In this document: positions 24,043 through 32,428 of the stretch, in pieces
Position numbering within the stretch: the first letter of the stretch is position 1
Layout: each line of letters starts with the position of its first letter
Assembly (NCBI GenBank): GCA_001437855.1
Contig: LIBD01000001.1
Span: 1-52,295 of the forward strand
Length of the DNA stretch: 52,295 bases
Reading direction: 5' to 3'
Source: Actinobacteria bacterium BACL4 MAG-120820-bin23
GTDB taxonomy: Bacteria; Actinomycetota; Actinomycetes; Nanopelagicales; Nanopelagicaceae
The notes under the pieces: model-generated
Told to the model about the DNA's origin: nothing
Seen by the model: the letters and a program-made list of their open reading frames with translations, nothing else
Database searches by the model: none
Translations under genes and position numbers: made by a program

Positions 24043-26231
24043 AGGTCTAAGTCTGCCTTATTTTCAGAAATGGTGACGGTTGGCGCTACACCATTAATTC
24101 TAGGTATGCGAAACTGGGTAATTTCACCGGTAGTTTCATCGCGGGCGGTGAGGCTGCCTAAGGAAATCGAAATTGGTTCGATTATTCGGTTACTAACACC
24201 ACCATTGTTATCGGCATAACTTATTACCAGGGTTTGCTGTGTTTCAATAAATTGATTTAGTAATGCAAGAGTTTCATTAGATGATGTGCCAGGCACTATT
24301 GGTTCAACTTTACGACTGCGCTCGCCAGCCCGAATTGTTTTAACAGCTGAAGTAATTACGCTTTCTTTTGGTGAAATGAACTCAGAAATAATTCTTGGAG
24401 GCTTTGGTCTTGATTTAGCTCTTCTCAGATTCGGCTGTGAAAGTAATACACCACTGGAATTCTCAGCTGCTGGTAAATAACCAAACTCCCGAAGTTCACT
24501 AATAACTTCATCTAATTCAAAGTCTGCAACTAATACTTGCGGTGCAATTCTTCTCAGTCGTAAGTGTTCACATTTTCTATCATGCATAATTTGTTGGATC
24601 AAGCCTTCATCTTCGCATCTAATGTAAGTATGGGCTGAACCGATTCTTAGTCTTCCATGTCGCTTAGCTACATCGGCTATCAGATATTCCAACGGCTGAG
24701 GCATTGGTGTCTTTGATATCTTTGTTAAAAATGTTTTTATCTGATCACCGGTCTTGCCATGATCCAACCCTCTTCTAATTGAAGCTTCACTAAATCTGTA
24801 AACAGTTGCTCCGCCGCGACTTTCAATATCGGCAATAGTTCCCATCTCGGCAGATAATTCAGGGGTTAAAGGACCCGGAGCAACAGCAGAGTTATCTGCT
24901 TGAATCAAAATATGGTCAACAGGTTTTGGTAGTGCTTTTTCTATACCAAGATCATCTTGAGCAATTAACAGATTTTTTCCAAATTCAGATATTGCCCCTT
25001 GTCCAGTTATTCCTAACCACTCTGCTTCTCTTAAACTCCATTCCACAAACTCAGCATTGAATCTCTGTGGATTCCACCATTTAACTATTTCACTTATAGA
25101 TGCTAATTCTGGAGTAGTTTCAGAGTTATCTAATAATATTTTTAGAGTGGTACGTTTTATTAAAGATGCACCAGCTCGATCAAGCTCTGGACCAAGTGGT
25201 GCGATATTTTTATCACTTGTCTTACCAATTAACCCACTAACTCGAGAAGTATCTAGCCATAGAACTACTAATGAATACCAACGTTCCTCCTGCGGTTTTG
25301 AAAGCCAAATATCAAATGCCAAGGTCGGAAGCACTTGATCATCCGGATCAATAACAACTAATCCACTTAAGTAACATAACTCTGCGATAAATCCAACACA
25401 ACTTTCCTCTACTCCTAGGTGTTCAGCAATTCGCTTCATATCTCTAACACCGATGCCACCCGTGCGCAGTGCAGTTGGTGTTTCATCAGATAGATTATGT
25501 AGAAACTCTTCACACCATCTTAAAATAGTTGAAATATTAGCTATTGCAGCCAGATCTATTTGCTTTTGAGTTATCTTCTTGCCAGAGAGCAAGTTTGGTT
25601 TTATATGTAACTCTTTGTGGACTTTATTCCCTCTTAGATTAATTGCATACTCTCTAGGAAGAGCAACAGTATTTGAGTCCAGAGCAATTAAAATATTATT
25701 ATCCAGCAGCCAACCGATTGCAGTGCCTGGCTTTTTGATATTTGATATTTGCCCTCTAGGTGGTCCCCAAATTAGTTTTGATAATACTTCCGCCGAGGGT
25801 TTTGGAATATCCTTTAATTTATTTAAATCTACTTTCCCGCCCGATTCTGGCCCCAGCCCCACCGGTTCATCTCCAATTAATAATTTTAGATTTATTGGAG
25901 TTCGATAGTTATTACCCTCTTTATAAAGTAAACCTATTTGCCATAAGTAATCCAACGCAAATGTACTTTCTTCGCTAGTGATACTAACTAATTCAGATTT
26001 TTTAAAGGGTTCAGCTAAAACACAAGCAGCTTCAATAATTTGGTAATGCCATTGATTTAAAGAGTCTAATACTCTTACTAAAGAAGGAGTTGAAGTTGCT
26101 CTAGCAGCTAGTGAAGTGAAGTCATTTGGAACGGGTGTCACTAAATCAGGTCTAAATTTAAAGAGTGCGGCTAAATCTTCATCAGAACGTGCGCGAAGTT
26201 CATCGGCAAAAGTAATAGCAAGTTTTGACAT
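24039..26231 (-). CDS. helicase-associated protein (XPB/Ssl2-type C-terminal helicase domain family)
   Basis: 730 residues, resembling the actinobacterial family of Rv0862c, whose gene adjoins that of the XPB helicase. It has no Walker A motif. The N-terminal half is helical with winged-helix-like segments (IIEAACVLAEPFKKSELV, LDYLWQIGLLYKE). The region around 445-600 (HILIQADNSAVAPGPL, LRIGSAHTYIRCEDE) matches the helicase C-terminal-like domain of the family. The last 70 residues (LVISYADNNGG ... RIIEPISI ... FRIPRINGV) look WYL-like, so it may bind nucleic acid or a ligand. I infer it partners the XPB helicase. It is the first gene of the unit helicase-associated / M20 / XPB. Confidence 0.8.
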   Translation of the reverse strand: MSKLAITFADELRARSDEDLAALFKFRPDLVTPVPNDFTSLAARATSTPSLVRVLDSLNQWHYQIIEAACVLAEPFKKSELVSITSEESTFALDYLWQIGLLYKEGNNYRTPINLKLLIGDEPVGLGPESGGKVDLNKLKDIPKPSAEVLSKLIWGPPRGQISNIKKPGTAIGWLLDNNILIALDSNTVALPREYAINLRGNKVHKELHIKPNLLSGKKITQKQIDLAAIANISTILRWCEEFLHNLSDETPTALRTGGIGVRDMKRIAEHLGVEESCVGFIAELCYLSGLVVIDPDDQVLPTLAFDIWLSKPQEERWYSLVVLWLDTSRVSGLIGKTSDKNIAPLGPELDRAGASLIKRTTLKILLDNSETTPELASISEIVKWWNPQRFNAEFVEWSLREAEWLGITGQGAISEFGKNLLIAQDDLGIEKALPKPVDHILIQADNSAVAPGPLTPELSAEMGTIADIESRGGATVYRFSEASIRRGLDHGKTGDQIKTFLTKISKTPMPQPLEYLIADVAKRHGRLRIGSAHTYIRCEDEGLIQQIMHDRKCEHLRLRRIAPQVLVADFELDEVISELREFGYLPAAENSSGVLLSQPNLRRAKSRPKPPRIISEFISPKESVITSAVKTIRAGERSRKVEPIVPGTSSNETLALLNQFIETQQTLVISYADNNGGVSNRIIEPISISLGSLTARDETTGEITQFRIPRINGVAPTVTISENKADLDL

Positions 26232-26263
26232 AACTGGCCTACTTTACTCGGGTTTTGAGTGGG

Positions 26264-27034
26264 TTATTTACCTCTTAATCTTCGAGGCGATATCAGGGAG
26301 GCAAACGCTGCTAACCTGCCTGCAGTAGGACCAATTAACTTTTTTAACTTACGAGCTCTCCTAAAATCATATACCGGCCAATTGTCTCTATAGGCTCTAA
26401 TTTCTAATAGCGTATCTGGATTTATCACTCTAGGGTTTCCAACCGCTTCAAGTAAGGGGATGTCATGGTGTGAATCTGAGTACGCATAACAATTTTTCAA
26501 ATCAAAGCTTTCCGATTGGGATAATTCTTTAATAGCTACTGCTTTTTCCTTGCCATGCAAAAGATTTCCAATCATTTTTCCAGTGTAGATACCATCTTCA
26601 GTTTCAGCCTTTGTCCCTAAGGCCCCAGTAAAACCTAACCGCTTAGCCATCAAGTTAGCCATATCTAAAGGGGTTGCAGTGACTAACCAAACTTCTTCCC
26701 CTTTTGCAAGGTGCTCCTGAGCAATTTCTACCGTCCCTTGCCATATCGCAGGGGATACGTATTCTTCATAAATTTCCTGACCAATTTTTTCAATTTCGAC
26801 AACATTGTGTCCTTTAATAAATTCACAGGCAGCATTTTGAAATCTAACTATTTCATCTTTATTTTCTTTTCCAGTAAGCCGATACCTTAAATTAGCTAGA
26901 ACAAATGCTGAGATATCTTTCTTTGTAAAAAACCCTCTTTGATACATGCCTCTACCTAGAAAAAATAGGGTCGAGCCTTTTAATAGGGTGTTATCAACAT
27001 CAAAAAACGCAACTCGCTTTTGTATGAGCGCCAT
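26264..27034 (-). CDS. HAD-IB family hydrolase (SerB-like phosphatase)
   Basis: 256 residues of the HAD phosphatase superfamily, subfamily IB. Motif I is FFDVDNTLLKGST with nucleophile D12 and D14; motif II is WLVTATP; motif III includes HGKEKAVAIKEL; motif IV is YAYSDSHHDIPLLEAVG. Relatives include phosphoserine phosphatases and lipid-linked phosphatases of actinobacteria (SerB1/SerB2-like), but the substrate is uncertain. The tail is strongly basic (RARKLKKL ... SPRRLRGK). TAGGGT stands 6 bases before the ATG. Confidence 0.87.
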   Translation of the reverse strand: MALIQKRVAFFDVDNTLLKGSTLFFLGRGMYQRGFFTKKDISAFVLANLRYRLTGKENKDEIVRFQNAACEFIKGHNVVEIEKIGQEIYEEYVSPAIWQGTVEIAQEHLAKGEEVWLVTATPLDMANLMAKRLGFTGALGTKAETEDGIYTGKMIGNLLHGKEKAVAIKELSQSESFDLKNCYAYSDSHHDIPLLEAVGNPRVINPDTLLEIRAYRDNWPVYDFRRARKLKKLIGPTAGRLAAFASLISPRRLRGK

Positions 27035-27040
27035 ATCACT

Positions 27041-27046
27041 ACCCTA
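27041..27046 (-). promoter_or_regulatory. candidate leaderless -10 box for the HAD-IB gene
   Basis: On the - strand TAGGGT is followed by 6 bases and the ATG at 27034, with no ribosome binding site. It shares the 50-base divergent gap with the next promoter. Confidence 0.45.
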
Positions 27047-27072
27047 GCGAACCTACATTAATTCTTCTGCTT

Positions 27073-27078
27073 TATGCT
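27073..27078 (+). promoter_or_regulatory. candidate leaderless -10 box for the histidine phosphatase / cytochrome c maturation operon
   Basis: TATGCT is followed by 6 bases and the ATG at 27085, with no Shine-Dalgarno sequence. It would drive the five-gene unit that follows. No clear -35 box. Confidence 0.45.
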
Positions 27079-27084
27079 TGGCTT

Positions 27085-27702
27085 ATGGGGCAAACCATTC
27101 ATTTTGTTAGACATGGTGAAGTCTACAATCCTGAAAAAATTCTATATGGACTTCAACCTGGTTGGCGGTTGAGTGATCGTGGTCTTGAAATGGCGCACGC
27201 TGTGGCCGAATGGTCAAAGACTTTAAATCTTGGCGCAATTCATTCATCGCCACTGCAGAGAGCGCAAGAAACTTCTGTACCAATAATTGCTAACCATGAT
27301 CTCAAATTAACTACAGATTCAAATTTAATTGAAGCTCGTAATATTTTTGAAGGAAAGAAATTTGAATTAGGAAGTGGTGTATTACGTCATCCTAAATCTT
27401 GGCGCTACCTATGGAACCCGTGGCGACCATCCTGGGGTGAGCCATATTCAGAGTTAATAAATAGAATGCTTAAAGGCCTTTTTGCAGCAAGAGATGCCGC
27501 ATCTGGCAAGGATGCAATTTGCGTATCACATCAATTACCAATTTGGATTTTAAGATCAGCAATTGAGGGCCGGCGATTACTGCATGACCCAAGAAAACGA
27601 GAATGCTCTCTTGCCTCGGTAACATCATTTGAGTTAAATACCGATGGGATGATTTCGTCAGTCTCTTATTCAGAACCAGCAAAACACCTATTACAAAAAT
27701 AA
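27085..27702 (+). CDS. histidine phosphatase family protein
   Basis: 205 residues of the phosphoglycerate-mutase-like superfamily. The RHG motif with the phosphorylated histidine is at 9-11 (HFVRHGEVYNP); SSPLQRAQET and CVSHQLPIWILR supply the remaining active-site arginine and histidine. The substrate is unknown; it is more likely a phosphatase than a true mutase. Actinobacteria commonly carry such a gene directly before the TlpA-CcdA-ResB-CcsB module, as here, 2 bases upstream of the TlpA-like gene. The reason for the link is not known to me. Confidence 0.9.
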   Translation: MGQTIHFVRHGEVYNPEKILYGLQPGWRLSDRGLEMAHAVAEWSKTLNLGAIHSSPLQRAQETSVPIIANHDLKLTTDSNLIEARNIFEGKKFELGSGVLRHPKSWRYLWNPWRPSWGEPYSELINRMLKGLFAARDAASGKDAICVSHQLPIWILRSAIEGRRLLHDPRKRECSLASVTSFELNTDGMISSVSYSEPAKHLLQK

Positions 27703-27704
27703 GT

Positions 27705-28247
27705 ATGAAACTTATAACACTTTTATTTACTGTATTGATTTTAACTGGATGTACAAGTAATAGTGGAACAACACTTCAAAATGAAAATGCATTCATCTCC
27801 GGTAATGGAATTTCACTATTTTTAGAAAAAAAGGATCGAAAAAGTGCTCCAAAGATTTCTGGTCCAACATTAGATTCTAAAATGTTAACTCTTGAATCAA
27901 ACCGTGTGACCGTAATTAATGTTTGGGCGTCTTGGTGCGCCCCATGCAGAGCCGAAGCACCCGTTCTTCAGGATTTTTCAATTAGGTATCCCCAAGTTCA
28001 GTTTGCTGGCATTTTAACCAGAGACAGCATTTCTTCTGCCAAAGCTTTTTACGAGAATTTTAATTTAACTTACCCTACCTTTATAGATGATTCAATTTTG
28101 GTTGGTTTTAGGGGATCTTTAATTCCAAATGCAATTCCTACCACATTGATAATTGATAAAGATGGAAAGGTTGCAGTTCGAATAAGTGGTGAGGTTACTG
28201 TTGCAGGAATGAAGAAAATGCTAGAAAAGGTTTTGGCTGATGCGTGA
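27705..28247 (+). CDS. TlpA/ResA-like thioredoxin lipoprotein
   Basis: Membrane-anchored thiol-disulfide oxidoreductase, probably keeping apocytochrome c cysteines reduced outside the membrane. The N-terminus is a lipoprotein signal with lipobox LTGC (C16). The thioredoxin active site is WASWCAPC (C78, C81), and the cis-proline region is AIPTTLIIDKDG. At 180 residues it has the normal TlpA/ResA size. It overlaps the ccdA-like gene by 8 bases, so it should receive electrons from that membrane protein. Confidence 0.92.
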   Translation: MKLITLLFTVLILTGCTSNSGTTLQNENAFISGNGISLFLEKKDRKSAPKISGPTLDSKMLTLESNRVTVINVWASWCAPCRAEAPVLQDFSIRYPQVQFAGILTRDSISSAKAFYENFNLTYPTFIDDSILVGFRGSLIPNAIPTTLIIDKDGKVAVRISGEVTVAGMKKMLEKVLADA

Positions 28248-28971
28248 GTTATTTATAAATATTGTATTTGATGGCAATTTACTTATAGCAATGGCTGTTG
28301 CGATTTTGGCTGGTCTAGTCTCTTTCTTTTCTCCTTGCGTAATTCCTTTAGTACCCGGGTATCTTTCATATGCCACCGGCATGACAGAGGTGAAAAGCAG
28401 AGGTCGAGTATTACTAGGCTCAGTACTTTTTGTAGCAGGGTTTACAGTTCTTTTTATTTCTTATGGATTATTTTTTGGCCAACTTGGCTCCTATATAATT
28501 GAAAATACTAGATTCTTATCGATAATTCTAGGATTTTTAACTATATGCCTGGGAGTGATTTTCTTATTCAGTGAAAAGTTTTATAGGAGTTACAAGCCAA
28601 ACATTAAGACTAAAACAGGACTTTTGTTTGCCCCCTTTATTGGCTTTGCTTTTGGAATTGGTTGGACTCCTTGTATTGGGCCAACTTTAGCGGCTGTGCA
28701 AGTTTTAGCTTTTGAGAGTGCAACAGCACAACGAGGTGCAATACTTTCAGCGGCCTACTGCTTGGGATTAGGTTCACCTTTTATATTAATGGGACTTTTT
28801 TTAGATAAAGCTGAGCCATTCAGAAAATTTATGGCACGCAAAGGTCATATTGTTACCAAAGTAGGTGGTGGTCTACTAATTTTGATAGGCGTTTTACAAG
28901 TAAGTAATCTTTGGGATCAGTTAATGAATCTACTTAGAGATGTAATTTCAGGCTTTATTCCGGTTATTTAA
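28240..28971 (+). CDS. ccdA: cytochrome c biogenesis protein CcdA
   Basis: 243-residue, six-helix membrane protein of the DsbD/CcdA family that passes electrons from cytoplasmic thioredoxin to extracytoplasmic thioredoxin-like proteins. The two conserved cysteines are in SPCVIPLVPGYLSY (first helix) and GWTPCIGPTLA (fourth helix). It lies between the TlpA-like gene (8-base overlap) and resB (1-base overlap, TAATG). Confidence 0.95.
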   Translation: MRELFINIVFDGNLLIAMAVAILAGLVSFFSPCVIPLVPGYLSYATGMTEVKSRGRVLLGSVLFVAGFTVLFISYGLFFGQLGSYIIENTRFLSIILGFLTICLGVIFLFSEKFYRSYKPNIKTKTGLLFAPFIGFAFGIGWTPCIGPTLAAVQVLAFESATAQRGAILSAAYCLGLGSPFILMGLFLDKAEPFRKFMARKGHIVTKVGGGLLILIGVLQVSNLWDQLMNLLRDVISGFIPVI

Positions 28972-30419
28972 TGACTACCTTACTAGATAGCCGGTCCTTT
29001 TTAAGATGGTGTTGGCGTCAATTAACAAGCATGCGCACTGCCTTAATTTTATTACTCCTACTTGGTATAGCTGCAATACCTGGTTCACTATTTCCACAAC
29101 GAACGCAAAATCCACTACAAGTAAAGCAGTACTTCATTGATAACCCATCACTGGCACCCTGGTTGGATCGCTTTAGTTTTTTTGAAGTTTATAGCTCACC
29201 ATGGTTTAGTGCCGTGTATCTTCTTTTATTTATTTCACTTATTGGCTGCGTTTTACCTCGAAGTATTGAGCATGCAAAAGCAATTGGTGCAAAGCCACCA
29301 TTAACTCCAAAATATTTAGATCGATTAGATCATTTCACTGAAATAAAAAAAATTGACTTAGATCTTGCCGAAAAGTATTTAAAACGCAAAGGATTCAGAA
29401 TTAGGCGCGAAACAAACTCAATTTCTGCAGAAAAAGGCTATGCCCGCGAGAGTGGAAATTTACTATTTCATTTATCTTTAGTTTTAGTACTTATTGGGGT
29501 GGGTATTGGTTCACTTCTTGGAAGCCGAGGAGATGCAATATTAAATGTTGGGGACAGGTTTATTAATACTCCGACCTCCTACGACATATTAGGTTTTGGT
29601 AAATTTCAGGCTGAAGACTCATTATCTCCTTTTTCAATTACCGTTAAGGATTTTCAGGCACAATACGACTCTGTTACAAACGCTCCAATTGATTACACAT
29701 TAACTGTTTCGACTGCTAATCCCGTTGGCTCGGCTGAAAATATAAAAATTATTAAAGTAAATAAACCACTTGCATATGGCAATACTAAGATTTATTTACA
29801 GGCAACCGGGTACTCGCCTATAGTTATTATTAAAGATAAACAAGGCAAAGTAGTTTTTGAAGGTCCAACACCATTTTTACCGCAGGACAGTAATCTTTCT
29901 TCAATTGGAGCAATAAAAGTTCCGGATATGGATCCGCAAATTGGTTTTGTTGGATCATTCCTGCCAACTGCTGATAGAGATCCGGTTCGAGGTGGATTTT
30001 CTTCTTACCCTGAAGTTTTGGACCCAAGATTGCTATTTTCAATCTGGAAGGGTGATCTTGGATTAGATTCAGGGGTTCCTCAGTCTGTTTACCGAATTGA
30101 TACTTCAAAGTTAGAGCGAATTGGGCTGAAGGCACTGGTATTAAACGAAAGTTTTGATTTTGGTGAGGGGAGCATCACATTTACAGGATGGAATTCTTGG
30201 GTTAATTTACAAATAGTAAGTGATCCAGGAAAGATCTATGCATTAGTTGGTGCAATACTTGCCATCTCAGGATTACTGATTTCATTATTTACAAGACAGC
30301 GAAGAATTTGGGTAAAACAAGGAAGAAAAACTGAAATAGCTGGACTTTCAAAAAATGAGATTCCTGGGCTAGATGAAGAAATTAGAGACTTAGTTAAGGA
30401 GCTAACTGGTGAGCGATAG
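28971..30419 (+). CDS. resB: cytochrome c biogenesis protein ResB (Ccs1)
   Basis: 482-residue subunit of the system II haem-delivery and cytochrome c haem lyase. It has the family layout: two helices near the N-terminus (around TALILLLLLGIAAIPGSL and FSAVYLLLFISLIG), a third at about 163-183, a large extracytoplasmic domain, and a last helix near the C-terminus (IYALVGAILAISGLLISL). It overlaps the ccsB start by 11 bases. Together with the next gene it attaches haem to the c-type cytochromes of the respiratory chain. Confidence 0.93.
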   Translation: MTTLLDSRSFLRWCWRQLTSMRTALILLLLLGIAAIPGSLFPQRTQNPLQVKQYFIDNPSLAPWLDRFSFFEVYSSPWFSAVYLLLFISLIGCVLPRSIEHAKAIGAKPPLTPKYLDRLDHFTEIKKIDLDLAEKYLKRKGFRIRRETNSISAEKGYARESGNLLFHLSLVLVLIGVGIGSLLGSRGDAILNVGDRFINTPTSYDILGFGKFQAEDSLSPFSITVKDFQAQYDSVTNAPIDYTLTVSTANPVGSAENIKIIKVNKPLAYGNTKIYLQATGYSPIVIIKDKQGKVVFEGPTPFLPQDSNLSSIGAIKVPDMDPQIGFVGSFLPTADRDPVRGGFSSYPEVLDPRLLFSIWKGDLGLDSGVPQSVYRIDTSKLERIGLKALVLNESFDFGEGSITFTGWNSWVNLQIVSDPGKIYALVGAILAISGLLISLFTRQRRIWVKQGRKTEIAGLSKNEIPGLDEEIRDLVKELTGER

Positions 30420-31308
30420 GTCTGCCGCACTTCTTTCCAATAACTTTATTTATGCTGCAATAGTTATTTATGCATTGGCTTTTCTTGCCCATGCGGTTGA
30501 AGTTGCCTGGTCAGTCAAAACTCCAGCGGTACTAGTTAAAAAAACTAAGTTAGATTTTTCTAAAACTGAACGGCTTGGTCGTTTGGGATCTGCCTTTATG
30601 GTTATTGGCACATTACTTTTATTGGCTGGAGTTATTTTTAGAGGCATATCTGCCGATCGTGTGCCCTGGGGCAACATGTATGAATTTTCAATAACTGGCG
30701 CATTAGTTTTTTCAATAGCTTATCTATATGCACTTAAAAAATATCAAATGCGTTGGTTGGGATTACCTGCTGCTATTGCAATTTTGTTGACACTTGGCAC
30801 TGCAGTGACATTGCTATATCGGCCCAGTGCACCTTTAGTTCCAGCCCTGAAGTCACCATGGTTAGTAATCCATGTATCTGCAGCAATCATTTCTGGTGGA
30901 GTATTTTTATTAGCTAATTTTATCGCCGCAACTTATTTAATTTTAGATCGGTATGAACAAAAAGGTGCTCGTCCAATTTGGATGCAGAAATTTCCAACAC
31001 TTGAAAGTTTGGACAACTTTTCTTATAGATTGATTGCATTAGTGTTTCCACTCTGGACTTTTTCGGTTATTGCAGGAGCAATTTGGGCAGAAGCGGCCTG
31101 GGGCAGGTACTGGGGTTGGGATCCAAAAGAAACATGGGCATTTATTACTTGGGTAGCTTATGCTGCATATTTGCACGCCAGAGTCACAATTGGTTGGCGT
31201 GGAAGAAAAGCAGCCTGGCTTTGTCTATTAGCAGGATCAACCTTTTTATTTAATTATGTTTATATAAATGTTTGGGGAACTGGTAAACACACCTACTCTG
31301 GCTTATAA
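30409..31308 (+). CDS. ccsB: cytochrome c biogenesis protein CcsB (ResC/CcsA family)
   Basis: 299-residue multi-helix membrane protein that carries haem to the outside and, with ResB, forms the haem lyase. The tryptophan-rich haem-binding WWD signature is WGRYWGWDPKETWAFITW, with conserved histidines before and after it (WLVIHVSAA, YLHARVTIGW). The start is GTG at 30409. The 3' end overlaps the PLDc_N-like gene on the other strand by 6 bases. Confidence 0.93.
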   Translation: MSDRSAALLSNNFIYAAIVIYALAFLAHAVEVAWSVKTPAVLVKKTKLDFSKTERLGRLGSAFMVIGTLLLLAGVIFRGISADRVPWGNMYEFSITGALVFSIAYLYALKKYQMRWLGLPAAIAILLTLGTAVTLLYRPSAPLVPALKSPWLVIHVSAAIISGGVFLLANFIAATYLILDRYEQKGARPIWMQKFPTLESLDNFSYRLIALVFPLWTFSVIAGAIWAEAAWGRYWGWDPKETWAFITWVAYAAYLHARVTIGWRGRKAAWLCLLAGSTFLFNYVYINVWGTGKHTYSGL

Positions 31309-31554
31309 CTTTCTTAAAAAATCAGGGTTGTCATCAGGGGGAATTATTCTTCCCTTTCCACCTCTATTTTGACCTGGCTTTCTAGGTCTTCCAGCTATAA
31401 ACCAAGCTATGTCACCAAAAATACCAGTGAAAACAATAATTAATAGCCAAGCCCACTTAGGAAATCTTCTAACTTTTTCTTGTGGGGTAATGGCACAATC
31501 AACAAGTGTATAAATATCAATTATTATAATTAATACAATTAGATATTTCAGCAT
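31303..31554 (-). CDS. small membrane protein with PLDc_N-like domain
   Basis: 83 residues with two helices (LKYLIVLIIIIDIYTLVDC and WAWLLIIVFTGIFGDIAWFI) and a polar, basic C-terminal tail. RRFPKWAWLLI...GDIAWFIAGRP matches the phospholipase D-nuclease N-terminal domain (the membrane anchor of cardiolipin synthases), here without any catalytic domain. Function unknown. Such small proteins are often near menaquinone genes in actinobacteria. TAAAAT stands 6 bases before the ATG. Confidence 0.82.
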   Translation of the reverse strand: MLKYLIVLIIIIDIYTLVDCAITPQEKVRRFPKWAWLLIIVFTGIFGDIAWFIAGRPRKPGQNRGGKGRIIPPDDNPDFLRKL

Positions 31555-31560
31555 GGTTAT

Positions 31561-31566
31561 ATTTTA
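31561..31566 (-). promoter_or_regulatory. candidate leaderless -10 box for the PLDc_N-like gene
   Basis: On the - strand TAAAAT (within TATAAAAT) is followed by 6 bases and the ATG at 31554; no ribosome binding site. The gap is very AT-rich, so chance occurrence is more likely here than at the other sites. Confidence 0.3.
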
Positions 31567-31579
31567 TACCAATTTTCAA

Positions 31580-32428
31580 TTAAATAAATAGGGCGCCAGC
31601 CGTAATGGTGGATAAAAGCAGTTGTAAACTTGCCGTACGGGCTAAAACGGATACAAGTTCAACACCAATTACTTCAGAAAGTATCCTTTTAGATAGATTA
31701 AAAGTAATAGGAATACAAACTAATGTAGCTAATAATTTGATATCGATTATTGAAGAGACTACTAAAAGAACCTGAGAAATTGCCAATAATATGACATAAA
31801 ACATACGTGTATTTTTATCACCCAAAAAGACTGCTAGGGTGTTTTTATTAACCATTTTATCCTTTGGTAGATCCCTTAGGTTGTTTAAGACTAATATTGA
31901 ACAAGACAAACAGCCAACAGGAATAGATAGTAAGAATATTTGCCAATTAATTGTTGCACTTTGAACAAAGTAACTACCAATAGTTGCGACTAATCCAAAA
32001 AAAACAAAAACCGCTAACTCTCCAAAACCCAAATAACCATAGGGTTTTTTACCGCCCGTGTATCCCCAGGCTGCTAAAATCGAAATCGCACCAATAACAA
32101 TTAACCACCTATTACTTAACATTGACAAGATTGATCCAGCAATTGCAGCTATAACAAAAGAGATAATTGCAGCATTTTTAACAGCACTAGCAGCTGCCAA
32201 TCCAGATGCAACTAATCTTGTTGGACCTATTCTGTTTGAATCAGTTCCTCTGATCCCATCAGAGTAATCATTGGCATAATTAACTCCAACTTGTAAAGCG
32301 CAAGAGACGATTAAGGCTAACAAGGCTTTAAACCAATCAATATCATTAGCAAAGCTAGTGCCAATTATTACTGGCGAAACTGCAGCTGGCAGAGTCTTTA
32401 CTCTTGCTCCCACAATCCACTTATTCAA
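31580..32428 (-). CDS. menA: 1,4-dihydroxy-2-naphthoate polyprenyltransferase
   Basis: Membrane prenyltransferase that attaches the isoprenoid tail to DHNA, giving demethylmenaquinone. The Mg-diphosphate motif is NYANDYSDGIRGTD (NDxxD), and about eight helices fill the protein. I place the start at TTG 32428 (N-terminus after initiation NKWIVGARVKTLPAAV, 282 residues) because GGAG lies 6 bases upstream; an in-frame TTG at 32446 (288 residues) has no ribosome binding site. With the chosen start it overlaps menE by 8 bases and is translated after it. Confidence 0.92.
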   Translation of the reverse strand: MNKWIVGARVKTLPAAVSPVIIGTSFANDIDWFKALLALIVSCALQVGVNYANDYSDGIRGTDSNRIGPTRLVASGLAAASAVKNAAIISFVIAAIAGSILSMLSNRWLIVIGAISILAAWGYTGGKKPYGYLGFGELAVFVFFGLVATIGSYFVQSATINWQIFLLSIPVGCLSCSILVLNNLRDLPKDKMVNKNTLAVFLGDKNTRMFYVILLAISQVLLVVSSIIDIKLLATLVCIPITFNLSKRILSEVIGVELVSVLARTASLQLLLSTITAGALFI

